This document shows, piece by piece, positions 14,039 to 22,277 of a stretch of 39,747 nt of DNA (its first letter is position 1; every line of letters starts with the position of its first letter). The notes below the pieces were generated by a model. That model was given only the letters and a program-made list of their open reading frames with translations, had not been told where the DNA came from and made no database searches. The stretch spans positions 1 through 39,747 of the forward strand of contig CAZANW010000009.1 of NCBI GenBank assembly GCA_964486625.1, given 5' to 3'. Both the position numbers and the translations under genes were made by a program. Source of the stretch: JAWCQZ01 sp964486625 (lineage in GTDB: Archaea > Halobacteriota > Syntropharchaeia > JACQPP01).

Positions 14039-14733
14039 GCAAGCCCCGCCGCCCGCAGGAAGTTCTCCGCCACCCGCTCCCCGGCCCTCAAAATGGCCCG
14101 GGAGCGGGGCCGGTAGGCCTCCACCATCCGCCGCGGCTCCACCCCCGCACTCCGCAACTCCCGGGCCCCCAGGCGGGCCCACACCTCCACCATCTCCGGG
14201 GTCGTCTCGTTGTGGAACTGGAGCCCCCACGCCCGGCCGACGCGGAACGCTTGGTTCCGGCAGGCGCTCCCCTCGGCCAGAAGCACCCCGCGCCGGGGGA
14301 CCCCGAAGGTCTCCCCGTGCCACTGGAAGACCGGAAGGCGCCGGGGCAGCCCCTGGAAGAGCGGGTCCCCCCGGGCCGCGGGGGTCAGCCGGACCGCGCC
14401 GCCGCCATACTCCGGCACGGGGTTCCGGGTGACGGGGGCCCCCAGGGCCTTCGCCAGCATCTGGGCCCCGAGGCAGATGCCCAGGAAGGGCGTCCGGGCG
14501 GCCACGATATTGCGGATGGAGACAAGAAGACGGCGCGTCGCCACGTCGCTGTGGTTTGCGCTCTGGGGGCCTCCGAGGACCACGATGGCGCCGAACCCGC
14601 GGGGGTCGAGGGGCTGGCCGCGGCCGCGCTCCGCCACCGCGCAAGGGATTCCGCGGCGGTCGAGCACCTCCGCGAGGAGGCCGGGCCCCTCGGTGGGGAA
14701 GTTCTTGTAGATGAGGACGCCGCGCAAGGTCAC
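14035..14733 (-). CDS. Class I glutamine amidotransferase-like protein
   Basis: A 232-residue stand-alone class I amidotransferase domain. The oxyanion region is VVLGGPQSANH. The nucleophile C87 is in FLGICLGAQ, and the His/Glu pair is H174 and E176 in LQFHNETTPEM. It resembles the GMP-synthase glutaminase-like family that includes gamma-glutamyl peptidases, so it may act on a glutamine or gamma-glutamyl substrate alone; the acceptor is unknown. GTG at 14733 is the most likely start, overlapping the upstream lipoprotein stop (GTGA). The C-terminal 40 residues are an added helical segment rich in Arg. Confidence 0.85.
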   Translation of the reverse strand: MTLRGVLIYKNFPTEGPGLLAEVLDRRGIPCAVAERGRGQPLDPRGFGAIVVLGGPQSANHSDVATRRLLVSIRNIVAARTPFLGICLGAQMLAKALGAPVTRNPVPEYGGGAVRLTPAARGDPLFQGLPRRLPVFQWHGETFGVPRRGVLLAEGSACRNQAFRVGRAWGLQFHNETTPEMVEVWARLGARELRSAGVEPRRMVEAYRPRSRAILRAGERVAENFLRAAGLA

Positions 14734-15296
14734 GCGCCCCCCGCGGGGACGCAGTAGCCCCCGGCGTCGGGGAAGGTCCCGGTCGGCACGCACCGGCGCT
14801 CCGCGGGGCAGGAGAGCCCCGCGACCCCTCCGCAGGCCGGGGCGGGGTCGCCGGGCCGGGGGACGTAGAGGGTGGCGCTGCCCACCTCGGTCCCGTTCAG
14901 GGTGACCCGGACCTCGGTCACCCCCGGGGCCAAACTCCCGACCCGGGCCGCGAAGGGGATGGCGCCCGCGCACTGGACGCACGCCTCGGCCGAGGGCTTG
15001 CGGGTGATGTCGAGGACGACTTGGCCCGGGGAGACGCGGGGCCACGCGCTCAGTTTCTGGCAGGGGTTCGGGACCGCCACCTCTCCCGCGATGCGGACTT
15101 CCCCGGGAGATGTGCCCATCTCGACGGGGGCCGCGGCCGCGGAGCAGTTGCCGAAGTCGTTGGCGAAGGAGAAGTTCGGAAGCGGGGTCCCGGTCGGGGA
15201 GGGGAGCGGCGGCGGGGAGGGGACCGAGGCGCAGGCGGCGAGGAGGAGCGGCAGGGCCGGCAGCGCCAGCAGCGCGAGGGTCCCGGCGTTCGCCAT
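14730..15296 (-). CDS. Predicted lipoprotein, Cys-rich, unknown function
   Basis: A 188-residue protein with a hydrophobic signal region and lipobox LLAAC, Cys22 being the expected lipidated residue. A Pro/Ser-rich spacer (SPPPLPSPTGTPLP) follows. The middle is a probable beta domain (VRIAGEVAVPNPCQ, VSPGQVVLDITRKPS, EACVQCAGAIPFAAR, TEVRVTLNGTEV), and the C terminus is Cys-rich (GLSCPAERRCVPTG). Extracytoplasmic location and disulfides are likely. The stop overlaps the amidotransferase GTG. No family is recognised. It lies between an arabinofuranosidase and the amidotransferase on the same strand. Confidence 0.72.
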   Translation of the reverse strand: MANAGTLALLALPALPLLLAACASVPSPPPLPSPTGTPLPNFSFANDFGNCSAAAAPVEMGTSPGEVRIAGEVAVPNPCQKLSAWPRVSPGQVVLDITRKPSAEACVQCAGAIPFAARVGSLAPGVTEVRVTLNGTEVGSATLYVPRPGDPAPACGGVAGLSCPAERRCVPTGTFPDAGGYCVPAGGA

Positions 15297-15357
15297 CCGC
15301 GCAGATGGCGGGAGCGCATCCTAACCGTTTCGCCCGCGGCGGCCGGAAAGTTCCGCT

Positions 15358-16770
15358 TCAGCCGGTGAAGTCGAACCGGGTCGCCGACGCGGCAGGGAAT
15401 GTCCAGGGGAACCGCGGGCCCTTCGGCGGCTCCACGGCTTCGATGGCGACCGCGTCGGACCTCTCGGGGGTGTTCCGGGCCCACGGCCCCGGGGCAATCC
15501 GGCGCGCCTCGGCCCGGGCGAACTCGAACCCCCCGAGGTCCACCTCCGCCTGAACGGGCGTTGCGGGGCTGCGGTTCACGACGAAAAGCCGGAGGACGCG
15601 CCCATCCCGGAGGGCCGAAGCGTCCAGCAGGGGAACGCCCGGCCGGGCCGGCAACCCCTCCAGGCGCGGGGCGTCGTAGGCGGGGGATTGGACTTCGACG
15701 GCCGCCCCCTCGCCCACCCCGTCGCGGTAGAGTTCGAACGCGCGATAGACCGGGGAAACGACGACCCCGGAGTCCGAGGCCCGGATGAGCCCCAGGAGGT
15801 TCACCAACTGGGCGTAGTTTCCGATGGAGACCGCGGGCCCGAGGCGGTGGAGCGCGTGGAACATCCCCGCGGCCCAGAGCCCCTCCTGCCACGTCCAGTC
15901 CCACTTCCAGTGGTCCCGGATTCCCCAGAGGACGTTCCACTCGTCGATGGCGATTTTCGCCCTGGAACCCGCCGCCCTCACCGACTCGGCCGCGGCCCGG
16001 AGCCTCTCCTCCGCCAGCAGCGGGGATGCCTGGAGCGCCAGGAAGGCCCCGGAATGGTCGCGCCGGGGCCGCCCGAGGAGGACCCAGAGGGTGTTGTCCA
16101 CGGGGAAGTAGAAGTGAATCGCGAGGTGGTCCACTTCCCGGCCCGCCTCCCGCAGAACGGCCGGGTTCCACTTCGGCCAGTGATGGCCGTCCGCCCCGAC
16201 CGCCACCAGTTCGATGCCCGGATCCACGGCCCGCATGGCCCGGGCAAACTCGACGAAGCGGCGGCCGTATTTCTCGGGAGGCATGTGGCCCGTCGCCCAC
16301 CACCCGTAGAGTTCGTTCCCGATGCCCCACAGTTTGACCTTTCCCCGCACATGCCCGACCCACCGGGCCGCCTCCTCCGGGGTCCCGGTGCCCACGTTCA
16401 CGTTGACGTAGGGCTCGGTTCCCACCGCGCGGCAGAAATCGAGGAACTCCCCGGTCCCGAACGAGTTGGGCTCCGGGGGCCCCAGTTTGCGCCCGAGCCG
16501 CCGCCAGTAGTTCTTGCGGACCGGCCGCCTCTCCGGGGGCCCGACGCCGTCCTCCCAGTGATACTCGTCGGCGAAGAGCCCCCCCGGCCAGCGGACGACC
16601 GGGGGCCGGAGGGCGCGGACTTTCTCCAGGACCGCCTGCCGGGGCCGGAACTTCGAGTCGAGGAGGCCGCCGTAGATGCAGCCGTCGATGTGCTCGATGA
16701 ACTGGGAGTAGATGCGGGGGTCCACCGGGCCGGTGGAACGGGAGGGGTCCACGCGGATGCGGGCCTCCAT
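15358..16770 (-). CDS. Alpha-L-arabinofuranosidase, GH51-like
   Basis: A 470-residue glycoside hydrolase with GH51 features. The N terminus has GPVDPRIYSQFIEHIDGCIYGG, shown here only as GPVDPRIYSQFIEH. Next come RWPGGLFADEYHWEDGVGP and GTGEFLDFCRAVG. The acid/base E153 is in WGIGNELYG and the nucleophile E277 is in IAIDEWNVLWG. A C-terminal beta domain spans about 365-470. Such enzymes release terminal arabinofuranosyl residues from plant-type polysaccharides. No signal peptide is visible, so it probably acts on imported oligosaccharides. The family is mainly bacterial, so transfer is plausible, though codon usage matches its neighbours. TATA lies 26 bp upstream. Confidence 0.92.
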   Translation of the reverse strand: MEARIRVDPSRSTGPVDPRIYSQFIEHIDGCIYGGLLDSKFRPRQAVLEKVRALRPPVVRWPGGLFADEYHWEDGVGPPERRPVRKNYWRRLGRKLGPPEPNSFGTGEFLDFCRAVGTEPYVNVNVGTGTPEEAARWVGHVRGKVKLWGIGNELYGWWATGHMPPEKYGRRFVEFARAMRAVDPGIELVAVGADGHHWPKWNPAVLREAGREVDHLAIHFYFPVDNTLWVLLGRPRRDHSGAFLALQASPLLAEERLRAAAESVRAAGSRAKIAIDEWNVLWGIRDHWKWDWTWQEGLWAAGMFHALHRLGPAVSIGNYAQLVNLLGLIRASDSGVVVSPVYRAFELYRDGVGEGAAVEVQSPAYDAPRLEGLPARPGVPLLDASALRDGRVLRLFVVNRSPATPVQAEVDLGGFEFARAEARRIAPGPWARNTPERSDAVAIEAVEPPKGPRFPWTFPAASATRFDFTG

Positions 16771-16793
16771 TCCCGCGCCTGGGGCGGGCCCCC

Positions 16794-16799
16794 TATAAA
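16794..16799 (-). promoter_or_regulatory. TATA box of the GH51 gene
   Basis: TTTATA on the minus strand, centred 26 bp before the ATG at 16770, back to back with the plus-strand promoter of the SCP2-like gene. Confidence 0.6.
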
Positions 16800-16816
16800 C
16801 CGACCGGCCGGAGGAC

Positions 16817-16823
16817 CTTTAAG
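16817..16823 (+). promoter_or_regulatory. TATA box of the SCP2-like gene
   Basis: CTTTAAG centred 27 bp upstream of the ATG at 16847; leaderless initiation expected. Confidence 0.5.
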
Positions 16824-16846
16824 CGTCCCGCGCGAGAGGGTCGGCC

Positions 16847-17200
16847 ATGGCCACCTCCTCGGAAATCCTGCTCTACCTGCAGGCCTTCGCGAACCTGGTG
16901 AACGGGAACCGGGGGGTCGAGCGGCTTGCCAGAGGATGGAACCGGACCATCCAAATCCGGGCCTCCGACCTCGACGCGGACTTCTGGATTCGCATCCAAG
17001 ACCTGAGGATGTCCATCCTGGAGGGCAACCTCCCGGACCGGCCCGACCTGAAGATTGAAACCGCCGGGGACCTCCTCGTCCGCATTTTCACCGGCCAGGT
17101 GTCGAGCGCGGAACTCCTGGCCGACGGCTCCATCCGCGTCGTCGGGCCGCAGAAGGACCAGATGAAACTGGACGCCATCGCCCAGGTCCTCTGGCCCTGA
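16847..17200 (+). CDS. SCP2-like sterol/lipid-binding domain protein
   Basis: A 117-residue protein resembling SCP2 domains: an N-terminal helix (SSEILLYLQAFANLV), strand-rich middle (RTIQIRASDLDADFWIRIQD, ILEGNL), then the typical ending DLKIETAGDLLVRIFTGQVSSAELLADG, here given only as DLLVRIFTGQVSSAELL, and GSIRVVGP. The fold binds acyl chains or other hydrophobic ligands in a tunnel. In prokaryotes its partners are generally unknown. Its stop overlaps the ATG of the APC permease (TGATG), so the two are probably co-translated and may act on a shared substrate. Confidence 0.72.
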   Translation: MATSSEILLYLQAFANLVNGNRGVERLARGWNRTIQIRASDLDADFWIRIQDLRMSILEGNLPDRPDLKIETAGDLLVRIFTGQVSSAELLADGSIRVVGPQKDQMKLDAIAQVLWP

Positions 17201-18567
17201 TGGCGGAGTTCCGCCGGGTCCTGCGGCTGCGTCACTTGGTGGCGGCCTCGGCGGGCCTCGCCCTCGCCTCGGTGTCGTTCCCGGCGGCGGCGGCGGCCCT
17301 CGGGGCGGTGGGCGGCTGGGGGGTGGCGGTGGCCATCCTCGGGGCGGGCGGTCTCGGGGTCCTGGTCGCCCTCTGCTTCGGCGAACTCTGCTCGATGTTC
17401 CCCTACAGCGGGGGGATGCGGGTTTACGTGGGGAAGGCATTCGGCGACCGGGCGGCCCTCACGCTGACGTTCCTCTATCTCTTCCTGGCGGTGGCCTCGG
17501 CGGGGGCCGAGTCCTACGTCTTCGCCTCGGTCCTCTCCGCATTCTCCGGCGGCGTCCCCCCGCAGGTGTGGGCGACCATCTTCCTCCTAGCGACCCTCGC
17601 GGTGAACCTGCGGGGCATCGAGATTGCGGGGCGTGCCCAGGAAGTCCTCAGTTTCCTGATGTTCGGCCTCATTCTCGCCATCGCCATCGGGGCGCTCCTC
17701 CTCTGGCCGTCGCGGGCGGCGGCGGGCCAGGCCCTCCCGTTCCCTGCGTTCGGGAACCTCTCCGGGCTGGGTCTCGCGGCGGCGCTGGCGGTATTCCTCT
17801 TCGTCGGGTTCGAGTGGATCACCCCGCTGGCGGAGGAGGCGGAGGACGTGGAGAAGGGGATTCCGCGGGCGATGCCCATCGCGATTCTGCTGCTCACGGG
17901 CTCCTACGCCATCTTCACCCTCGCCATGTCCCTCTACGTGCCGGCGGAGCAACTGGCAGCCCCGGGGAACGTGGTGCCCCACCTCCAGTTCGCCCCCGCC
18001 CTGGGGGGCCCGGCGCTGCTCGCGGTCATGGGGGTCGTGAGCGTCCTCGCCACGGTCACCAGTTTCAACGCGGGCATCATGGGGACATCGCGGATGGCCT
18101 ACGCGCTGGCGCGGGAGGGGGTGCTGCCCAAGTCGCTCTCCAAGGTCCACCCCCAGTATGCGACTCCGTGGAGCGCCCTCGTCTTCCTCCTCGGGGTCAC
18201 CCTGGTCCTCACCCTGCTGGTGGCGGTGAGCGGCGCGTGGCAGTTGCCGGTGCTGGTCGCGGCCTCCATCGAGGCCATCGTTTACTCCGTGGTCGCCGGC
18301 GCGGTCCTCCGGCTGCGGCGGACCCAGCCCGACGCGCCCCGTCCCTTCCGGGTCCCCGGGGGTCGGGCGCTGCCGGCGGTGGCGTGCGGGGCATTCGCGG
18401 TCCTGGCGTTCCTCGCCTTCGCGGACGAGACCTACGGGCTCGCGGCGGCGCTCGTCGTGGGGGTCGGCATCGCGACCTCCTTCACCTACGTGCGGCTGGT
18501 GGTGGAGCCAAGGAGGGCGCGGGCCAAGGCGCGGGTTGCGCCTCCTCCTCCGCCCCGGCCAGCGTGA
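17200..18567 (+). CDS. APC-superfamily amino acid/amine permease
   Basis: A 455-residue integral membrane transporter with about 12 hydrophobic segments. APC features include the first-helix pattern LVAASAGLALASVSF, GELCSMFPYSGGMRVYVGKA at the TM2-TM3 region, VFLFVGFEWITPLAEEAED near TM6, and TSRMAYALAREGVLPK after TM8. The family imports amino acids or polyamines coupled to H+ or Na+, or by exchange. Specificity is not readable. The C terminus is Arg/Pro-rich and cytoplasmic. It overlaps the SCP2-like gene by one base and ends 7 bp from the convergent dehydrogenase. Confidence 0.9.
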   Translation: MAEFRRVLRLRHLVAASAGLALASVSFPAAAAALGAVGGWGVAVAILGAGGLGVLVALCFGELCSMFPYSGGMRVYVGKAFGDRAALTLTFLYLFLAVASAGAESYVFASVLSAFSGGVPPQVWATIFLLATLAVNLRGIEIAGRAQEVLSFLMFGLILAIAIGALLLWPSRAAAGQALPFPAFGNLSGLGLAAALAVFLFVGFEWITPLAEEAEDVEKGIPRAMPIAILLLTGSYAIFTLAMSLYVPAEQLAAPGNVVPHLQFAPALGGPALLAVMGVVSVLATVTSFNAGIMGTSRMAYALAREGVLPKSLSKVHPQYATPWSALVFLLGVTLVLTLLVAVSGAWQLPVLVAASIEAIVYSVVAGAVLRLRRTQPDAPRPFRVPGGRALPAVACGAFAVLAFLAFADETYGLAAALVVGVGIATSFTYVRLVVEPRRARAKARVAPPPPPRPA

Positions 18568-18574
18568 AACGGCG

Positions 18575-19741
18575 TTATTCCATCTGTTCCGTCTGCGTGA
18601 CGCTCTTCGTCGCGTGCAATCCCCGCTTTGACATCTCCCGGATGAGGGACTCGACCCGTTCCTTCTCGGTGATGATTCCCTCCGGGGCGTGGACGCCCTT
18701 CACGGCCACCTTTCCCTGCGCAATCATCTGCGCAGCGACCGACATCGGGAGCCCCGTTCCCTGGTTCATCCGGCCGACGCCGGCGAACGCGACCTGAGTG
18801 GCCTTGCCGTCCTTCTCGCCGCGGACCGTGACGCGGACCCCCGACTCCTTCGGGAAGGCCGCGAGAATCGGGTCGCTGGAGAGTTTCACCAGGAAGGAGG
18901 CCATGAAGTCCACCGGCGCGATTTTCATCCCGCGGACGTTCATCGGCTCGGAGGAGGACATCCCGAGGCCTCCCATCTGGACAATCATGTCCTTCACCAG
19001 CGGCGGCAGGAGGTTCAGTTTCATCGAGACGTGCTTGACTCCCGGGAGGTAGCGCGGGAGCGTGAGGGGCTCGGGGTGGCCGATGTGGAACACCTCGAAG
19101 GAGCCCAGCGGCTTGGGGAACTCCACTACCTCCTTGCCGGAGACGAAGGCCTTGACCTGCCGGATTTTTCCCTCGTTCCACGTCGGGACGGTGCCGAGCA
19201 TCGAGTGGAAGACGTGGTAGGCGATGGCAGGCCCCCCGTTGGAGTCGGCGGCCGACTGGACCGCGGCAATCCTCACCTCGTCCACCGAGTCGAGGTGCAT
19301 CGCGCCATACTTGGCGAGGACGTTCGTGAGCCCCGGCGAGCCCCCCATGCCGGTGACGACGGTGATTCCCGCCTTCTTCGCCTTCGCGTCCAGTTCGAGG
19401 ACCTTGGTCGCCACGTCGAAGTCGTCGCAGATGTCCACGAAGTTCGCCTTCGCCTCGATGGCCGCCTCCACCACCGGCAGGGCGAACCGGTAGAAGGGGC
19501 CGACGGCCGAGGTCACCACGTCGTGGTCCTTCATCAGTTTCACCAGCGCGCCCCGGTCGGTCACGTCCACCTGGTGCGGGATTACCTTCGTCTTCCCGCC
19601 GCACTCCTTCGCCACCTTCTGCGCGGCGGCGAGGTTGATGTCCGCGATGTCGAGGGTGTCGAAGACTCCGGTGGCCGCCATGTCCTTGATGGCGATGGTG
19701 CCCATCTCGCCGCATCCGAGGGCGAGGGCGGTGCGGGGCAT
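18575..19741 (-). CDS. Saccharopine dehydrogenase-like NAD(P)-binding oxidoreductase
   Basis: A 388-residue protein with an N-terminal Rossmann motif ALGCGEMG (7-14), DINLAAAQKVAKE and VDVTDRGALVKLMKDHDVV, matching the saccharopine-dehydrogenase / lysine-epsilon-semialdehyde family. SAVGPFYRFALPVVEAAIE and GMGGSPGLTNVLAKYGA are also typical. The C-terminal alpha/beta domain spans about 130-350. Family members include saccharopine dehydrogenase and carboxynorspermidine dehydrogenase; the exact substrate is not assigned. TTTAAA lies 26 bp upstream. The convergent neighbour is an amino acid permease, which is suggestive but not proof of a linked amino acid pathway. Confidence 0.85.
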   Translation of the reverse strand: MPRTALALGCGEMGTIAIKDMAATGVFDTLDIADINLAAAQKVAKECGGKTKVIPHQVDVTDRGALVKLMKDHDVVTSAVGPFYRFALPVVEAAIEAKANFVDICDDFDVATKVLELDAKAKKAGITVVTGMGGSPGLTNVLAKYGAMHLDSVDEVRIAAVQSAADSNGGPAIAYHVFHSMLGTVPTWNEGKIRQVKAFVSGKEVVEFPKPLGSFEVFHIGHPEPLTLPRYLPGVKHVSMKLNLLPPLVKDMIVQMGGLGMSSSEPMNVRGMKIAPVDFMASFLVKLSSDPILAAFPKESGVRVTVRGEKDGKATQVAFAGVGRMNQGTGLPMSVAAQMIAQGKVAVKGVHAPEGIITEKERVESLIREMSKRGLHATKSVTQTEQME

Positions 19742-19764
19742 GTGAGGAAGAGGTCACCGGACGG

Positions 19765-19770
19765 TTTAAA
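19765..19770 (-). promoter_or_regulatory. TATA box of the saccharopine dehydrogenase-like gene
   Basis: TTTAAA centred 26 bp before the ATG at 19741 on the minus strand. Confidence 0.5.
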
Positions 19771-19794
19771 GGATGTCTATGTAGTTTCCGGTCT

Positions 19795-21774
19795 TCACTT
19801 CTTCACAACCCCCCTCACCGCCTCCACCACCCTCTCCACCCTCGGGATGAACGCCTTCTCCAGCGGCCGGCTGTAGGGCACCGGCGCGTCGGGGGCCGCC
19901 ACCCGCACCGGCGGCGCCTTCAGCAAGCCGAGCCCCCGCTCGGCGACCCGCGCCGCAATCTCCGCCCCGACCCCCCCGGTGAAGCACCCCTCCTCGACCG
20001 TGACGAGGCGGCCTGTCTTCCGGACGCTCGCCAGAATCGTCTCCATGTCGAGCGGGTTGAGGGTCCTCGGGTCAATCACCTCGCACTCGATTCCCTCCTT
20101 CGCCAACTGGTCCGCGGCCTTGAGGGCGTTGGAGACCATGCCGAGGACCGCGACCACCGTCACGTCCTTCCCGGCCCGCTTCACGTCCGCGACGCCGAAG
20201 GGCACCACGTAGTCCGCCTGGGGGACCTTCCCCATGCTCAGGTAGAGCACCTTGTGCTCGAAGAAGAGGACCGGGTTGGGGCTCATCAGGCTCGCCCTCA
20301 GCAGCCCCTTGGCGTCGTAGGCGTTCGAGGCGCACACCACCCGGAGGCCCGGGGCGTGCATGAAGAGCGCCTCGATGGACTGGGAGTGCTGCGCGCCGGA
20401 GTTGAGCCCCGCGCCGCCGGGGCTGCGAATCACGAGCGGGACCGTGTGGGCCCCGCCACTCATGTAGCGCATCTTCGGAATCGCGTTGAAAATCATGTCC
20501 ATGGCGACGAACATGAAGTCCTGGAACATGATTTCCGCCACCGGCCTCTGGCCCGCGAGGGCCGCCCCCATGGCCGCGCCCGCGATGGCCGACTCCGAGA
20601 TGGGGGTGTCGAGGACCTGGTCGGGGAACTTCTTGGCGAGCCCCTTCGCGGTCTCGAAGATGGAGTTCGAGACGTCCTCGCCGAGGAGGAAGACCCGCGG
20701 GTCGGCGGCCATCGCCTCCTCCAGGGTGGTGCGGATGGCGGCATTCACCGCCATGTTGGTCCACTTCGCGTCCTTCGGCGGCTCCTTCCCCTCCAGCACC
20801 TCCGGCGGCTCGGGGGCGTAGACATATTCCGCGAGGTCCTCCACTTTCGGCTCGGGGCTCGCCTTCGCCCAGGCAATCGCTTCGGCCATGGCCCGGTCCG
20901 CCTCGGCGGTCATCGCCTGGACCGCCTCGGGGGTCACGACGCCCGCCTTCTCCAGTTTCTCCCGCAGCCTCTGGAGGGGGTCGTTCTTCCGCAGTTCGGC
21001 TTTCTGCTCCTTGGTCCGGTAGGTGTCGGGGTCGCCGATGGCGTGGGCCTCCCAGCGGGTCGTGATGCACTCCAGGAGGGTCGGGCCGCCGCCCGAGCGG
21101 GCGCGGTCGAACGCCTCCAACGCCGCGCCATAGACCGCGAGCGCGTCGTTGCCGTCCACGGTGACCCCAGGCATGGCGTAGGCCGCGGCCTTCTCCGCGA
21201 TGCGCTTCACCTTCGTGTGCTTCGCTTGGGGCGTGGTCCAACCGTAGCCGTTGTTCTCCACCACGAAAACCACCGGGAGGTCCCAGAGGGACGACAGGTT
21301 CGCCGCCTCGTGGAAGAAGCCGATGTTGGAGGCGTCGTCCCCGGTGAAGCAGGCGACCGCGCGCCCGTTCTTCTCCCGCTTGCACGCGAGGGCGAGTCCT
21401 GCGGCCTGGAGCGTCGGCGAGCCGACGATGCCGAGGGCGACCGGGATGTTCACCTCGGGCGCCCCGAAGTGGTCCTGCCCGCCGCGCCCCTTGAACGTGC
21501 CCCCCTCGCGGCCGAACGCCTCCGCGACCAGTCTCTTCAGGTCCGCGCCTTTCGCGACGCAGTGGCCGTCGGCCCGGTGAGTCGTGGTGGCCCAGTCCTC
21601 CTTTTTCAGCACCGCGCAAACCGCGGCCGGGATGGCCTCCTGCCCCACGCAGGAGTGGTACCAGCCATACATCGTCCCCTTCATGTACTCCTCCTTGGTC
21701 TTCTCCTCGAACCGGCGGATGAGAATCATCGTGCGGAGCATCCGCTTCTGGAGGTCGGGGGAGGGGGCGGTCAT
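19795..21774 (-). CDS. 2-oxoacid dehydrogenase E1, alpha and beta fused in one chain
   Basis: A 659-residue thiamine-diphosphate enzyme in which the E1 alpha domain (about 1-320) and E1 beta domain (about 339-659) are fused by a Pro/Glu-rich linker (PEPPEVLEGKEPPKDAK). Alpha has H66 and H71 in THRADGHCVAKG and the ThDP/Mg motif GDDASN ending at ENN (145-175). The third residue of the usual GDG is Asp. Beta has VFLLGEDV, ISESAIAGAAMGAALAG and VTVEEGCFTGGVGAEIA. It decarboxylates pyruvate, a branched-chain 2-oxoacid or acetoin-like substrate and passes the acyl unit to E2; which one is unclear. No E2, E3 or lipoate genes are adjacent. It overlaps the RidA stop. Confidence 0.92.
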   Translation of the reverse strand: MTAPSPDLQKRMLRTMILIRRFEEKTKEEYMKGTMYGWYHSCVGQEAIPAAVCAVLKKEDWATTTHRADGHCVAKGADLKRLVAEAFGREGGTFKGRGGQDHFGAPEVNIPVALGIVGSPTLQAAGLALACKREKNGRAVACFTGDDASNIGFFHEAANLSSLWDLPVVFVVENNGYGWTTPQAKHTKVKRIAEKAAAYAMPGVTVDGNDALAVYGAALEAFDRARSGGGPTLLECITTRWEAHAIGDPDTYRTKEQKAELRKNDPLQRLREKLEKAGVVTPEAVQAMTAEADRAMAEAIAWAKASPEPKVEDLAEYVYAPEPPEVLEGKEPPKDAKWTNMAVNAAIRTTLEEAMAADPRVFLLGEDVSNSIFETAKGLAKKFPDQVLDTPISESAIAGAAMGAALAGQRPVAEIMFQDFMFVAMDMIFNAIPKMRYMSGGAHTVPLVIRSPGGAGLNSGAQHSQSIEALFMHAPGLRVVCASNAYDAKGLLRASLMSPNPVLFFEHKVLYLSMGKVPQADYVVPFGVADVKRAGKDVTVVAVLGMVSNALKAADQLAKEGIECEVIDPRTLNPLDMETILASVRKTGRLVTVEEGCFTGGVGAEIAARVAERGLGLLKAPPVRVAAPDAPVPYSRPLEKAFIPRVERVVEAVRGVVKK

Positions 21775-22238
21775 TTCGATTTGACCTCCAGAACCATCTC
21801 GATATAGACCGGCGAGTCCATCGCCAGTTCCGCCACCCCGACGGCGGCCCGGGCGTGCTTCCCCTTCTCGCCGAAGAGGTCAATCAGCAGATGGGACGCA
21901 CCGTTCACCACCCGAGGCTGGTCGTTGAACCCCGGGGCGGAGGCCACGAAGCCGGTGAGTTTCACCACGCGCTCCACCTTGTCCAGGGAGCCGAGGGCCT
22001 TCTTCACGCTCGCCAGCGCGTTCAGCAGGGCCGCCCGGGCCGCCTCCGCCCCCTGCTCCGGGGTGAGGTCGCTCCCCACCTTGCCCCGGTAGAGCATCTT
22101 CGGGCCCGCGCTCGGGATGTGGGCCGAGACGAAGAGCAACCTCCCGGTCCGGACGGTGGGGACGTAGGCCGCGATGGGCTCGGGGGCCGGGGGGAGTTCG
22201 AGGCCCAGTTCCCTCAGACGCTTTTCGACGCCGCTCAC
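21771..22238 (-). CDS. RidA/YjgF family protein (enamine/imine deaminase-like)
   Basis: A 155-residue protein of the RidA superfamily in the longer YjgF-like form. YVPTVRTGRLLFVSAHIPS is the first strand region and GAEAARAALLNALASVKKAL the central helix. VERVVKLTGFVASAPGFNDQ and HARAAVGVAEL follow, the latter carrying the conserved Arg that binds carboxylates in active deaminases. RidA proteins hydrolyse reactive enamines or imines formed by PLP enzymes to 2-oxoacids. The start codon of the fused E1 gene overlaps its stop, suggesting that 2-oxoacids made or protected here feed that enzyme; this is inference. Confidence 0.88.
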   Translation of the reverse strand: MSGVEKRLRELGLELPPAPEPIAAYVPTVRTGRLLFVSAHIPSAGPKMLYRGKVGSDLTPEQGAEAARAALLNALASVKKALGSLDKVERVVKLTGFVASAPGFNDQPRVVNGASHLLIDLFGEKGKHARAAVGVAELAMDSPVYIEMVLEVKSK

Positions 22239-22277
22239 GCTCCTGCGTGGGGAGAGGGGGTCAAAGAGGTTTCGAAG

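Noticed and set aside
17568..18797. 409-residue plus-strand frame overlapping the APC permease
   Set aside because: High-GC shadow frame: rich in Gly, Arg, Pro and His, with no motif, and fully overlapping a clear transporter.
18486..19757. 423-residue minus-strand frame alongside the saccharopine dehydrogenase-like gene
   Set aside because: Out-of-frame shadow of the real gene with low-complexity Arg/Gly/His composition.
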